Part shown: piece after piece, positions 37,598 to 47,132 of the stretch
How positions within the stretch are numbered: position 1 is the stretch's first letter
Layout of the letters: every line of letters starts with the position of its first letter
Source of the DNA: Paracoccus aerodenitrificans
Lineage (GTDB): Bacteria > Pseudomonadota > Alphaproteobacteria > Rhodobacterales > Rhodobacteraceae
Length of the DNA stretch: 64,000 bases
Assembly (NCBI RefSeq): GCF_027913215.1
Contig: NZ_CP115784.1
Location: 372,001-436,000, forward strand
Direction of reading: 5' to 3'
Notes under the pieces: generated by a model
Told to the model about the DNA's origin: nothing
What the model saw: the letters and a program-made list of their open reading frames with translations, nothing else
Database searches by the model: none
Translations under genes and position numbers: made by a program

Positions 37598-39421
37598 TCA
37601 GTCCTCGATCTTCTCCAGCTCGTCGAAGAGTTCTTCGATCATCGACAGGCCCTTGTCCCAGAAGGCGGGATCGGATGCGTCCAGTCCGAACGGGGCCAGC
37701 AATTCCCTGTGATGCTTGGAGCCGCCAGCGGCGAGCATGTCGAAATACTTGTCCTGGAACCCGTCAGGCGCGGCCTCATAGGCAGCATACAGCGCGTTTA
37801 CCAGCCCGTCGCCGAATGCATAGGCGTAGACATAGAATGGCGAATGCACAAAATGCGGGACATAGGACCAGAAGGTTTCATAGCCTGGCATGAACTCGAA
37901 TGCCGGGCCGAGGCTTTCGCGGCTGACCTGCATCCAGATTTCATTGATGTCATCCGGCGTCAGCTCTCCTTCCAGGCGGGCGGCGTGCAGGCGGCATTCG
38001 AAATCATAGAAGCTGATCTGGCGGACCACCGTGTTGATCATATCCTCGACCTTGCCGGCCAGAAGCGCCTTTCTCTGCGCGGGGTCGGAGATCCCCGAGA
38101 GAAGCTTGCGGAAGGTCAGCATCTCACCGAAGACCGAGGCGGTTTCGGCCAGTGTCAGGGGCGTCGCGGCAAGCAACTCTCCTTGCTGCGCTGCAAGGCG
38201 CTGATGGACGCCGTGGCCGAGTTCATGCGCCAGGGTCATCACGTCGCGCGGCTTGCCCAGATAGTTCAGCATCACATAGGGATGCGCCGTTACCACGGTC
38301 GGATGGGCAAAAGCTCCGGGGGCCTTGCCGGGTTTGACGGCAGCGTCGATCCAGCCGCGATCGAAGAAAGGTTCCGCCAGTTCCGCCAGTTTCGGAGAGA
38401 AGTCGGAATAGGCGTCCAGCACCGTCTGGCGGGCCTGATCCCAGCCGACGGTTTCGGGGCTGGCCGTCGGCAGCGGCGCGTTACGGTCCCAGACCTGCAA
38501 CTTGTCCAGCCCCAGCCATTTTGCCTTCAGCGTATAGTAACGATGCGACAGGCGCGGATATGCAGCGGTTACGGCGTTGCGCAATGCCTCGACCACCTCG
38601 GGTTCGACATGGTTCGACAAATGCCGTGCATGTTGCGGCGAGGGCATCTTGCGCCATTTATCCTCGACAGATTTTTCCTTGGCCAGCGTGTTGTGAATCC
38701 GTGCGAACAGCTTGATGTTCTTTCCGAACACATCCGCAAGCGCACGGGCTGCGCCTTCGCGCGTGCTGCGGTCGTGATCGGTCAGCAGGTTCAGCGTCGC
38801 CTCAAGCCCGAGGGTTTCATCGCCGGGGTGGAATTCCAGCCCTGCCATTGTCTCATCGAACAGGCGGTTCCAGGCGGCAGCACCCACGACCGAGTTATCA
38901 TGCAGGAATTTCTCCAGCTCGTCGGAAAGCTGATAGGGGCGCATCGCCCGCATCCGGTCGAAAACCGGTTTGTAGCGAGCGGGACCGTCAGGGGCAGAGA
39001 AAACGGCCTGATAGGTCTCTTCCGGGATGCGGTTGAATTCCAGGCTGAAGAAGACCAGCGGTGTGGTGAAATCGGTGATCTGCGCCTGAAGGTCGCTGAG
39101 TTGCTTGGCCCGCGCGGCATCGGTTGTATTCTGGTAATAGCGCAGCCCGGCATAGGACATGATCCGTCCGGCGAGGATGTCGATTTCCTCATAACGGCGG
39201 ATGGCTTCCAGCATGGTGGGCGCATCCAGATCGGCCAGACGGCCCTCGTAATCGGTGGCGAAACCGGCTGCGTCCTTTTGCAGGCGTTCGATATCGGCAG
39301 TCAGTTCCGGTGCATCCGGCGCGGGATAGAGATCGCTGAGATCCCAGTCTGGCAATTGACCGAATTCGGTCGAGGTCGAGGTGATTTCCGCATCGCACAG
39401 GCGTTCGCGTTCAAAGCGCAT
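37598..39421 (-). CDS. pepF: Oligoendopeptidase F (M3 family)
   Basis: The 607-residue cytoplasmic zinc endopeptidase degrades short peptides. The HELGHGVHQR motif (HExxH) and the later FECRLHAARLEGEL segment are in the C-terminal catalytic domain, with an N-terminal helical oligopeptidase domain (DLSDLYPAPDAPEL near residue 28). AAAGGA lies 7 bases before the ATG. Length is normal for the PepF/M3B branch. Confidence 0.93.
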   Translation of the reverse strand: MRFERERLCDAEITSTSTEFGQLPDWDLSDLYPAPDAPELTADIERLQKDAAGFATDYEGRLADLDAPTMLEAIRRYEEIDILAGRIMSYAGLRYYQNTTDAARAKQLSDLQAQITDFTTPLVFFSLEFNRIPEETYQAVFSAPDGPARYKPVFDRMRAMRPYQLSDELEKFLHDNSVVGAAAWNRLFDETMAGLEFHPGDETLGLEATLNLLTDHDRSTREGAARALADVFGKNIKLFARIHNTLAKEKSVEDKWRKMPSPQHARHLSNHVEPEVVEALRNAVTAAYPRLSHRYYTLKAKWLGLDKLQVWDRNAPLPTASPETVGWDQARQTVLDAYSDFSPKLAELAEPFFDRGWIDAAVKPGKAPGAFAHPTVVTAHPYVMLNYLGKPRDVMTLAHELGHGVHQRLAAQQGELLAATPLTLAETASVFGEMLTFRKLLSGISDPAQRKALLAGKVEDMINTVVRQISFYDFECRLHAARLEGELTPDDINEIWMQVSRESLGPAFEFMPGYETFWSYVPHFVHSPFYVYAYAFGDGLVNALYAAYEAAPDGFQDKYFDMLAAGGSKHHRELLAPFGLDASDPAFWDKGLSMIEELFDELEKIED

Positions 39422-39470
39422 CGGGGCTTCCTTTCTGTTGCCTCTGATGTGCCGTCTGAGCGGTGCGGGT

Positions 39471-40445
39471 TCAACCCCCGAAGGCGCGAGAGGCCGGAGC
39501 GATTGCGTCGATCCCGATATGGTTCAGGAACGCGCCAAGGAATTCCGCCTGACGTTCGGGGGATTCGAACAGGACTTCGTGACTGCCACCCTCGATTTCC
39601 AGCAATGTGCTGGCGGGCCATGATGACGCACGCTCGCGGATTGCGTTGACCGAGACGATCATCTCACGTGTGCCGACCGATACCAGCATGGGCAGATCGG
39701 GTGAGGCTTCCGTTGCAAGGCGTCGGCATTCGCGCAAAGCGGCGGCCACCCAGTCATAGGTAGCGCCGCCCAGTGTGAGTTCGGGCCATTCCGATGCCTC
39801 GCGTACCAGCCGCGCCCAGGCGCCAGCATAGCCGGTCAGAAGATTGTTCTGGAAGGGTTCATCCAGAACATAGGCACCGCCTCCGCCCGTACCCAATGCG
39901 GGGCGACCTCCGAGGCCGAGCCTGCTGCTGATCCGGGACAGGCCGAATGCGACGGCATGGGGCAGCGGTGCGTGATTTATACCCCACATCGGAGCGGAAA
40001 AGCTTGCGGTTTCAACCGGCAATCCGTTCAGCAGCGCGGCCAGTCCGATGCCGCCGCCCATCGAGTGCGCCAGAAGATGCCAGGGTTCGGGCAGATCCAG
40101 AGCGCCTGCCGCTTCGACCATTGCCAGCACATCAAGCTGATACTGGGCGAAGTCCTCGATATGACCGGCGCGGGTATTGTCCTGCAACCTGTCCGAGAGG
40201 CCCTGACCGCGCCAGTCCACCGTCAGAACATGAAGCCCCGCCGCCACCAGAATGGCAGCGATCGGAGCGTATTTTTCGGCATATTCGGTGCGGCCCGGGA
40301 AAAGCAGAACCGTCCCCTGCGGGTTTTCTGCCCGCCAAAGCGCCAGCCGCAGACGGATATTGTCGTCGCAGCGCAGCCAGAATGCGTCTGCCGGGACCTC
40401 TGCGGTATCGGCAAGCTGGTAAAACGGGGCAGGGGACAGGTCCAT
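39471..40445 (-). CDS. Alpha/beta hydrolase, serine aminopeptidase S33 / lysophospholipase-like
   Basis: The 324-residue hydrolase has the nucleophile elbow AHSMGGG with Ser128, an oxyanion-side FPGRTEYAEKY segment (about 49-59) and the late GGSHEVLFE that supplies the catalytic His. It looks like the monoglyceride lipase/lysophospholipase (PldB-like) group. Cytoplasmic, as no signal peptide is present. It follows the SCP2 gene on the same strand and precedes pepF. Confidence 0.88.
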   Translation of the reverse strand: MDLSPAPFYQLADTAEVPADAFWLRCDDNIRLRLALWRAENPQGTVLLFPGRTEYAEKYAPIAAILVAAGLHVLTVDWRGQGLSDRLQDNTRAGHIEDFAQYQLDVLAMVEAAGALDLPEPWHLLAHSMGGGIGLAALLNGLPVETASFSAPMWGINHAPLPHAVAFGLSRISSRLGLGGRPALGTGGGGAYVLDEPFQNNLLTGYAGAWARLVREASEWPELTLGGATYDWVAAALRECRRLATEASPDLPMLVSVGTREMIVSVNAIRERASSWPASTLLEIEGGSHEVLFESPERQAEFLGAFLNHIGIDAIAPASRAFGG

Positions 40446-40486
40446 GAGGTCTTTCGGTCTGGAATATTGCCGTTCTCAGGTCGGGG

Positions 40487-40774
40487 TCAGGCGAGTGCTG
40501 AGCCAAGCTTCATGGCCAGCCCCATATTGCCCTCGACCTTCAGCTTTCCGGTCATGAATGCGGTGGTCGGGTTCACATCGCCGTTCAGCATGCCCTCGAA
40601 CGTGTCGCGATTGGCCTTCAGGGTCACCTCGGCTTCTTCATCGCCTTCGCGGGCGCCGTCAGAATCCAGCATGATCGCGCCCTCATCCTCGATTACGAAT
40701 TTCGCGGTGCCTTCGTCGAACCCTCCGACTTTTGCGTTAAGTGCTTCGACTGCGGCAGCAATAACTTGGCTCAT
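40487..40774 (-). CDS. SCP2 sterol-binding domain protein
   Basis: The 95-residue protein is a minimal SCP2-like lipid carrier domain (VGGFDEGTAKFVIEDEGAIM and NGDVNPTTAFMTGKLKVEG, then LAMKLGSAL). Such small proteins bind lipids or acyl-CoA; the ligand is unknown. AGGAGG 4-9 bases before the ATG is a strong ribosome binding site. It sits upstream of the hydrolase gene, which could act on related lipids. Confidence 0.88.
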   Translation of the reverse strand: MSQVIAAAVEALNAKVGGFDEGTAKFVIEDEGAIMLDSDGAREGDEEAEVTLKANRDTFEGMLNGDVNPTTAFMTGKLKVEGNMGLAMKLGSALA

Positions 40775-40830
40775 AGATCCTCCTAAAACGTGACTGGTGG
40801 CAGGGTGGGTAGTCGGGTTACAACAGCGAT

Positions 40831-41385
40831 ATGAGTTTGCATACCACCATTTTCCATTCTGCCGTTACGGCGTTTGCCACCCTGACCCTCTCGGCGCAAG
40901 TATTTGCTGCGCCTGCCGACCCGGCATTGTTCGAAACTCTGGCAGAGAAAAACGGCGATGCCTGGATGGAGGCTGAAACGCAAATTCTCAACCGGTGGTC
41001 TGATACCGGATCGGAAGCTTTGAACATGATCCAGACCCGTGGCGAAACCGCGCTTGATGAAGGCGATTTCGTGGCCGCCATCGGTCATCTGACGGCGCTT
41101 GTCGATCATGCGCCGGATCACGCGATGGGATATCAGCTTCGCGGTCTGGCCTTCTGGCTGAACGGCGATTTCGGACCGGCCGCCGCCGATCTGGCCCGTT
41201 CGCTGGAGCTGGAGCCAAAGCAATATCTGGCGTTGTCCCAGCTTGGCGCGATGCTGGAAGAACTCGGCAATACGCAGGCCGCAACAGATGCGCTGAACCG
41301 CAGTCTTGAGATTCACCCTCATCAGCAGGATGTAATCGATGCCGTTTCCCGGCTTGACGCCGAGGATAACGGTACCGACATCTGA
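40831..41385 (+). CDS. Exported tetratricopeptide-repeat protein
   Basis: The 184-residue protein has a signal peptide (MSLHTTIFHSAVTAFATLTLSAQVFA, cleavage after about residue 27, quoted here only by position and ends). It carries about three TPR-like helix pairs (DFVAAIGHLTALVDHAPDHA, MGYQLRGLAFWLNGDFGPAA and YLALSQLGAMLEELGNTQAA). It is predicted to be periplasmic and to mediate protein contacts. It ends 25 bases before the helicase start and may be co-transcribed with it. Confidence 0.8.
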   Translation: MSLHTTIFHSAVTAFATLTLSAQVFAAPADPALFETLAEKNGDAWMEAETQILNRWSDTGSEALNMIQTRGETALDEGDFVAAIGHLTALVDHAPDHAMGYQLRGLAFWLNGDFGPAAADLARSLELEPKQYLALSQLGAMLEELGNTQAATDALNRSLEIHPHQQDVIDAVSRLDAEDNGTDI

Positions 41386-41410
41386 CAGTCTTACGACCCG
41401 AAGGGCAGAT

Positions 41411-44260
41411 ATGTCGCGCATCACGGCCGTTCTGGGCCCGACCAATACCGGCAAAACCCATTACGCCATTGACCGGATGCTGGCGCATCGCACGGGCATT
41501 ATCGGCTTGCCTCTGCGGCTGCTGGCGCGGGAGGTCTATGATCGCATCGTCAAGGCCCGTGGCCCTTCGGTGGTCGCGCTTGTGACCGGAGAAGAGCGGA
41601 TCGTCCCGCCACGGGCGCAATACTGGGTGGCCACGACCGAGGCGATGCCGGATTTCGCCGCCGATTTCGTTGCCATTGATGAAATCCAGCTTTGCGCCGA
41701 TCCGCAGCGCGGCCATGTATTCACCGACCGCCTGATGCGGGCGCGGGGGCTGCATGAAACGCTTCTGCTCGGCTCGGATACGATGCGCCCGGCGATCAAT
41801 GCGCTGATCGATCGTGTGCAGTTCATGCGCCGGGAGCGGTTCTCGACGCTGAGCTGGTCCGGCACGAAGAAGATCAGCCGGATGCCGTCGCGCGCGGCGA
41901 TTGTGGGGTTCTCGGTCGATGATGTCTATGCCATCGCCGAGTTGCTGCGCCGTCAGAAGGGCGGGGCGGCGGTGGTGATGGGGGCGCTGTCGCCCCGGAC
42001 CCGCAATGCGCAGGTGGCGATGTACCAGTCGGGCGAGGTCGATCACCTTGTCGCGACCGACGCAATCGGCATGGGGCTGAATCTCGATATCCGCCATGTC
42101 GCGTTTTCCTCGACGGTGAAATTCGATGGTCGCCGGATGCGCCCGCTTTTCCCGCATGAGATGGGCCAGATCGCTGGCCGCGCGGGCCGGCATACGGAAC
42201 CCGGCAGTTTCGGCGTGACGGGTGAGGCAGGGTCTCTTGACGAAGGTTTGATCGACGCCATCGAAAACCACCGCTTCGCACCGATCAGCCGGTTGATCTG
42301 GCGAAATCCTCATCTGGAATTCGGCAGCATGGACCGGCTTGTCGAAAGCCTTGAGGCCGCGCCCGACCATGAATTGCTGGTCCGTGGGCGCGAGGCGGAT
42401 GACCTTTCCGCCTTGAAATCACTGCGCGATCTGCCCGAGATCCGCGACCGTGTGACCACCGCGCCCGACGTGCGGCTGCTCTGGGATGTCTGCCGCATCC
42501 CGGATTTCCGTTCCGTTTCGCCTGCCGAACATACCAGCCTTCTGCTGCGTATCTTCACCTTCCTGCAGGAAGGCCCGATCCCGGATGACTGGCTGGCGCG
42601 GTCAATTGGCCGCATCGACAGAACCCAGGGCGACATAGATGCGTTGTCCAAGCGTCTCGCCTTTATCCGCACCTGGACTTATGTGGCGCAGCGCACCGGA
42701 TGGGTGCAGGACGAAAAACATTGGCGCGCGGCAACGCGCACTGTAGAAGACCGCCTGTCAGACGCGCTGCACGCCGCGCTGACGCAACGATTTGTGGACC
42801 GGCGCACATCCGTATTGATGCGCCGGCTCAAGCAGAAGGAGACCCTCGTGGCCGAGGTGAACGACAAGGGTGAAGTCAGCGTCGAGGGCGAATTCGCCGG
42901 ACGTCTGGAAGGCTTCCGCTTCCGCGCGGATTCGACGCAGAACCCCGATGAGGCGCGGATGCTGAACCGTGCAGCTTATGAGGCGCTGAAGCCCGAATTC
43001 CATTTGCGTGCGGACAGGTTCTATAACGCGCCCGATACCGAGCTGGATTTCACCGAACAGGGCGGGCTGATGTGGGGCGATATCGCTGTCGGCAAGCTGG
43101 TCAAGGGCTCCGAGCCGATGAAGCCGGGCATAGAGGCGTTCGTGGATGAAGAGGCCGGATCAGAGATCGCCGACAAGGTACGCCGCCGGTTGCAGCATTT
43201 CATCGACCGCAAGATCGCCGCTTTGTTCGAACCGTTGCAGGCGATGGGCCGGGATGAGGCTCTGACCGGGCTGGCGCGGGGCTTCGCCTTCCGGCTGATC
43301 GAAAATCTGGCCCTGATCCGGCGCGAGGATGTCGCAACCGAGGTCAAAGAGCTGGATCAGGATGCCCGCGCCTTGCTGCGCAAGCACCGTGTCCGGTTCG
43401 GCCAGTTCACGATCTTCATTCCAGACCTGCTGAAACCGGCCCCGACGCGGCTGCGTCTGGTTCTGTCCGGGCTTTGGGAAGGGCTTGCGGAATTCCCGGA
43501 ATCGCCTCCCGCAGGTCTGGTGACGATTCCCAACCTGCCCGATGTTCCCGCTTCGACCTATACGCTTTCGGGGTATCGTCCGGCAGGCGAACGCGCCATT
43601 CGCATCGACATGCTGGAGCGGCTTGCGGATATGCTGCGGACGCAGGACACGCGTGGCGGGTTCGAGGCTAATCCCGACATGCTCTCGATCACCGGCATGA
43701 CGCTGGATCAGTTCGCCAACCTTATGGAAGGTCTTGGATACGCCGCCGAAAAGGGCGAGCGACCGAAGGCCCGCAGCGAGGCGGCAGCCACGGCTGCACC
43801 CGCCGATCCGGCAGAGACCGACCATGACCATCCGCTGACCGAAGAAGAATCGGTGCTGGTGGCTGAGACCCGCGCGAAATGGGAAGCCGAGCAGGCGGAA
43901 AAGAAAAAGGCCGCCGCAGAGGCCGAAGGCGTCGAAGACGCAGCCGCGCCCGATGCGGAAGCAGAAACCGAAATCTTCTATACCTTCCGTTGGGTGCCTC
44001 GGCAGCGCACGCCGCGCGGACAGAGCGGCACTCAGCGTCAGGACGGCCCCGCAGGCGCATTTGGTGGCCAGCGCACGGGTAAGCCCAAGGGCGACCGTCC
44101 GAAGGGAGGAAAACCCAAAGGCGGAAAACCCGGTCGGGGCAAGAATGACCGGAATGACAATAAGGCCAAGACATTCTCATCGCGTCCGCCCCGACCCGAA
44201 AAGAAAGCGGATCCCGACAGTCCTTTTGCAGTGCTGGCGGCGCTCAAGGATAAGAAATAA
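41411..44260 (+). CDS. Suv3-like DExH RNA/DNA helicase with basic C-terminal tail
   Basis: The 949-residue protein starts with a Walker A GPTNTGKT at residues 9-16 and a Walker B DEIQ at 90-93, and has helicase motif VI-like region QIAGRAGRHTEPG near residue 255. This layout is that of the Suv3 group, whose mitochondrial member unwinds RNA for decay. After a long conserved central region it carries an acidic helical stretch (about 810-865) and a low-complexity basic tail of repeated Lys-Gly-Arg (KPKGGKPKGGKPGRGK), which should bind nucleic acid or RNase partners. Start at 41411 has AAGGGC upstream. The frame ends two bases before the PPOX gene. Confidence 0.88.
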   Translation: MSRITAVLGPTNTGKTHYAIDRMLAHRTGIIGLPLRLLAREVYDRIVKARGPSVVALVTGEERIVPPRAQYWVATTEAMPDFAADFVAIDEIQLCADPQRGHVFTDRLMRARGLHETLLLGSDTMRPAINALIDRVQFMRRERFSTLSWSGTKKISRMPSRAAIVGFSVDDVYAIAELLRRQKGGAAVVMGALSPRTRNAQVAMYQSGEVDHLVATDAIGMGLNLDIRHVAFSSTVKFDGRRMRPLFPHEMGQIAGRAGRHTEPGSFGVTGEAGSLDEGLIDAIENHRFAPISRLIWRNPHLEFGSMDRLVESLEAAPDHELLVRGREADDLSALKSLRDLPEIRDRVTTAPDVRLLWDVCRIPDFRSVSPAEHTSLLLRIFTFLQEGPIPDDWLARSIGRIDRTQGDIDALSKRLAFIRTWTYVAQRTGWVQDEKHWRAATRTVEDRLSDALHAALTQRFVDRRTSVLMRRLKQKETLVAEVNDKGEVSVEGEFAGRLEGFRFRADSTQNPDEARMLNRAAYEALKPEFHLRADRFYNAPDTELDFTEQGGLMWGDIAVGKLVKGSEPMKPGIEAFVDEEAGSEIADKVRRRLQHFIDRKIAALFEPLQAMGRDEALTGLARGFAFRLIENLALIRREDVATEVKELDQDARALLRKHRVRFGQFTIFIPDLLKPAPTRLRLVLSGLWEGLAEFPESPPAGLVTIPNLPDVPASTYTLSGYRPAGERAIRIDMLERLADMLRTQDTRGGFEANPDMLSITGMTLDQFANLMEGLGYAAEKGERPKARSEAAATAAPADPAETDHDHPLTEEESVLVAETRAKWEAEQAEKKKAAAEAEGVEDAAAPDAEAETEIFYTFRWVPRQRTPRGQSGTQRQDGPAGAFGGQRTGKPKGDRPKGGKPKGGKPGRGKNDRNDNKAKTFSSRPPRPEKKADPDSPFAVLAALKDKK

Positions 44261-44262
44261 CA

Positions 44263-44865
44263 ATGCGGTGGCTGGTTCCGTCTGATCTTGCACAGATCTA
44301 TGGCGCACCCGGTCCCGCCGCATTGCGCAAGGTTGCCACCCGTCTGACGGATGAATATCGCAGCTATATCGAGCGTGCGCGGTTCTGCGTTCTGTCCACC
44401 GTTGGACCCGATGGCACGGATGCAAGCCCGCGCGGCGATGACGGGCCAGTCGTGCGCATCCTCGATGCGGGCACGCTGGCACTTCCGGACTGGCGCGGGA
44501 ATGATCGCATCGACAGCCTGCTGAATATCGCACAGGACGAACGAGTCAGCCTGATGTTTTTCCTGCGCGGCTCAGGCAATGTGATCCGCGTGAACGGCGC
44601 GGCCCGGATCACCGATGATGCGGCGCTATGCGCAGAGTTCGACCGCAATGGAAACCAGCCGCGCACCGTCATTATCATCCGCATTGCCGAGATCTATTTC
44701 CAATGCGCCCGTGCAATCCTGCGCGCCGGTCTCTGGTCTGGGGATGATGACAGTCAGGGTCTGCCCTCTCCCGGAATGATCCTGTCCGCCATGTCCGCAG
44801 GCGAGGTCGGCGGCGCTGCCTATGACGAGGAATGGCCGGAACGCGCCGCCAGGACCATGTGGTGA
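44263..44865 (+). CDS. PPOX-class FMN-dependent flavoprotein (pyridoxamine oxidase-like)
   Basis: The 200-residue protein has the split-barrel signature ARFCVLSTVGPDGTDASPRGD (about 38-58, in outline) and LPDWRGNDRIDSLLNI, matching the MSMEG_1061-like group of pyridoxamine 5'-phosphate oxidase-related flavoproteins. These bind FMN or F420 and reduce unknown substrates. It begins two bases after the helicase stop and is probably co-transcribed. Confidence 0.82.
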   Translation: MRWLVPSDLAQIYGAPGPAALRKVATRLTDEYRSYIERARFCVLSTVGPDGTDASPRGDDGPVVRILDAGTLALPDWRGNDRIDSLLNIAQDERVSLMFFLRGSGNVIRVNGAARITDDAALCAEFDRNGNQPRTVIIIRIAEIYFQCARAILRAGLWSGDDDSQGLPSPGMILSAMSAGEVGGAAYDEEWPERAARTMW

Positions 44866-44886
44866 TCCCGGCGCATTTCTGTCTGT

Positions 44887-44930
44887 TCACACTGGCTTAA
44901 ATATCCTGGGGGGTCGGGGGCAGCGCCCCC
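44887..44930 (-). repeat. Dispersed short repeat, copy B
   Basis: Read on the minus strand: GGGGGCGCTGCCCCC, then GACCCCCCAGGATATTTAAG and CCAGTGTGAA. It matches copy C over the hairpin, C-run, AGGATATTT core and TGAA end. It lies between the convergent PPOX flavoprotein and lytic transglycosylase genes, 22 bases past the former's stop. Confidence 0.75.
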
Positions 44931-44936
44931 ACTCCG

Positions 44937-46193
44937 TCAGGTGGCCTGCTGCAACTGCTTAAGCAATGTCGTGTTCGCATAGCCGTCCTGCTCAACCCCG
45001 ATCCGGCGCTGGAATGCCTTGATCCCGGCAATGGTATTCTCACCGATCGCACCGTCGGGTTCTCCGACATTATATCCCAGACGGTTCAGCAGGCGCTGCA
45101 CTTCTTCCTTCTGATTATGCGTCAGAGATCCCGCCTCGCGCGGGAACGCCCCGACAATGCCCGGCCCGCCGCTGATGCGGTTCCCCAGCATGGCGACGCC
45201 AAGCGCATAGTTATCCGAGGCGTTATAGGCACGGATCGCGATGAAGTTGCGTGTCACAAGGAAAGCAGGTCCCGACCGGCCTGCGGGGGCGATAATCCCG
45301 CCCGAAGGCAGTGTCTGACCGTTCACGGCGCGTACACCCTGTGACGCCCATGCACTGCCCGAGCGCACATTGCTGCGCCCGGTCTGGCTATAGTTGAACC
45401 CGGAGGGCAACTGCACCTCGACCACGGCGGGCAGTCCCGGAACCCAGCCGGACCGGTTCAGATAGGCCGCCGTCGATGCCAGCGAGTCCGTCGGATCGTC
45501 CGACCAGATATCACGCCGCCCGTCCCCGTTGAAATCGACCGCATATTCCAGATAGGAGGTCGGCATGAACTGTGTGTGACCCATCGCACCGGCCCAGCTT
45601 CCCAGCATATTCGCGGGATCGGTATCCCCGGCCTGAAGGATCTTCAGCGCGGCGATCAGCTGGTTCGAGAACATCTCTCCGCGACGGCCATCATATGCCA
45701 GCGTGGCCAGAGACGGGATGATCTGCATTCTGCCGCGATTGCCGCCGAAATTCGACTCCATACCCCAGATCGCCATGACAATGTTGCGATCCACGCCATA
45801 GCGGCTTTCGATCTGACTCAGTACAGCGGCATGGGTCCGGGCCAGCCCGCGTCCCTTGGTGGTCCGGCTGTCCGATGCGGCGCTGTCCAGATATTCCCAG
45901 ACCGGGCGGCTGAACTCGGCCTGCCGGCGATCAAGGCGGATCACCTCGGGGTTGTAGCGGGCGATCCGCATTGCATTGTCGTAAACCGCCGGGCTGATCC
46001 CCGAGGACAGGGCGCGGGGCCGGAAATTACGAATCCAGTTCTGAAGCCCTTGCTCAGAGGCCGGTGAGGCCTGAGGAATGGGGTCCGGCGCGACCGATGA
46101 TCCGCTGGAAACCGTGCTGACCGGTGCGGCACAGCCCGCCAGGACCGCAAGCGATGCGGCGGTGATCGTCAGTCTGATAAAGGTTCTGCTCAT
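44937..46193 (-). CDS. Lytic murein transglycosylase lipoprotein, MltB family
   Basis: The 418-residue outer-membrane-type lipoprotein has a signal peptide ending in lipobox LAGC (Cys21). The SLT/MltB catalytic domain (about 50-340) carries IWGMESNFGGN (catalytic Glu) and MGHTQFMPTSYLEYA. A C-terminal peptidoglycan-binding domain (about 355-415, LLNRLGYNVGEPDGAIGENT) follows. It cleaves glycan strands with 1,6-anhydro-muramyl formation. A start further upstream would delete the signal peptide from the N-terminus, so 46193 is chosen. Confidence 0.92.
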   Translation of the reverse strand: MSRTFIRLTITAASLAVLAGCAAPVSTVSSGSSVAPDPIPQASPASEQGLQNWIRNFRPRALSSGISPAVYDNAMRIARYNPEVIRLDRRQAEFSRPVWEYLDSAASDSRTTKGRGLARTHAAVLSQIESRYGVDRNIVMAIWGMESNFGGNRGRMQIIPSLATLAYDGRRGEMFSNQLIAALKILQAGDTDPANMLGSWAGAMGHTQFMPTSYLEYAVDFNGDGRRDIWSDDPTDSLASTAAYLNRSGWVPGLPAVVEVQLPSGFNYSQTGRSNVRSGSAWASQGVRAVNGQTLPSGGIIAPAGRSGPAFLVTRNFIAIRAYNASDNYALGVAMLGNRISGGPGIVGAFPREAGSLTHNQKEEVQRLLNRLGYNVGEPDGAIGENTIAGIKAFQRRIGVEQDGYANTTLLKQLQQAT

Positions 46194-46305
46194 GTTTTGC
46201 CCTGCCTGAAAGGTGATTTGCCGCCACGATAGCGCAGCCCTGTAACAAGGGAAACCGGGTGGTGCAGCGTGATTCGTGTCGGCGGAAAGCTGCGCATGGG
46301 ATTTG

Positions 46306-46623
46306 TTAATCCTTGCCGGGAAAGAACGGCTCGACCTGCGCGACAATGACAGCATTTTCGTCAAGGGCGCGTTGCATCAGGGCACGATCCTCGTCACCGA
46401 TCTCATGCCCCTCGGCCTCGCGCTCTGCGAGCGTACCATAGCCGGTCACATCGAGCGGTGCCATCTCGGCCTGTTTGAGAATGGCGACGGTTTCGCGCAC
46501 GGCCTCGTCCTCATCCTTCCCCGAAGCATAGCACAGCAGACCCGCCCCGGTTGCTTTCCTGGGCAGCCCATCCCCTTTGCTGCGGCCGACCTGCACCAGC
46601 AGCGTATAGACTTGTTGCGCCAT
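46306..46623 (-). CDS. Conserved hypothetical protein, small acidic
   Basis: The 105-residue protein (MAQQVYTLLVQVGRSKGDG) is soluble and acidic towards the C-terminus, with one cysteine (LLCYASG) and two regular helices (EDEAVRETVAILKQAEM and ALMQRALDENA). No recognised motif. The start at 46623 has GGAG 5 bases upstream. It is divergent from the YbaK-like deacylase gene across 41 bases. I do not recognise the family. Confidence 0.7.
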   Translation of the reverse strand: MAQQVYTLLVQVGRSKGDGLPRKATGAGLLCYASGKDEDEAVRETVAILKQAEMAPLDVTGYGTLAEREAEGHEIGDEDRALMQRALDENAVIVAQVEPFFPGKD

Positions 46624-46664
46624 GCGGCTCCCCTTACTTCTGGTATCCAACAAGGGAGTGCTTG

Positions 46665-47132
46665 ATGAGCAAGAGTTTGGCAAGAGTCGAAGCCGCGTTG
46701 AAAGAGGCGGGACTAGAGACAGAGATCCGGGAAATGGGCGATACCCGTACAGCGGCGGATGCGGCGGCCGCGGTCGGGTGCGAGGTCGATCAGATCGCCA
46801 AGTCGATCATTTTCCGGGGAGAAGACACAGGCCATGCCGTGCTGTTCCTGACCGCTGGCGGCAACCGCGTCGATGCGGAAAAGGCAACGGCGCTTGCGGG
46901 GCAGAAACTGGGCAAGGCCGATGCCGCGCTGATCCGCGCGGAGACCGGGTTTGCGATTGGCGGCGTCGCTCCGGTCGGGCATCTGACCGAGATCGCGGCT
47001 TTCATTGATCCGCGTCTTGAGGAGTTTGACACGGTCTGGGCCGCTGCCGGAACGCCGCGCCATGTCTTTGCGATTGCGCCCCCGGATCTGGTCAGGATCA
47101 GCGGTGCAAAACGCGGAGATTTCACCGCCTGA
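46665..47132 (+). CDS. YbaK/EbsC-family aminoacyl-tRNA deacylase
   Basis: The 155-residue protein has the YbaK fold pattern: VGCEVDQIAKSIIFRGED (residues about 38-55), LTAGGNRVDAEKATALAG, and GGVAPVGH with conserved Gly-Gly-x-x-P-x-G near residue 103. Members hydrolyse mischarged tRNA or free Cys/Pro-related aminoacyl groups; the specific tRNA is not determined. AGGGAG 6 bases before the ATG supports the start. Its TGA shares a base with the recO ATG (TGATG). Confidence 0.88.
   Translation: MSKSLARVEAALKEAGLETEIREMGDTRTAADAAAAVGCEVDQIAKSIIFRGEDTGHAVLFLTAGGNRVDAEKATALAGQKLGKADAALIRAETGFAIGGVAPVGHLTEIAAFIDPRLEEFDTVWAAAGTPRHVFAIAPPDLVRISGAKRGDFTA

Noticed and set aside
37595..39649. A long open frame (about 684 codons) on the plus strand opposite pepF
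   Set aside because: It mirrors pepF over its whole length and shows no protein-family features; GC-rich third positions often leave long open antisense frames. PepF has its catalytic motif and a good ribosome binding site.
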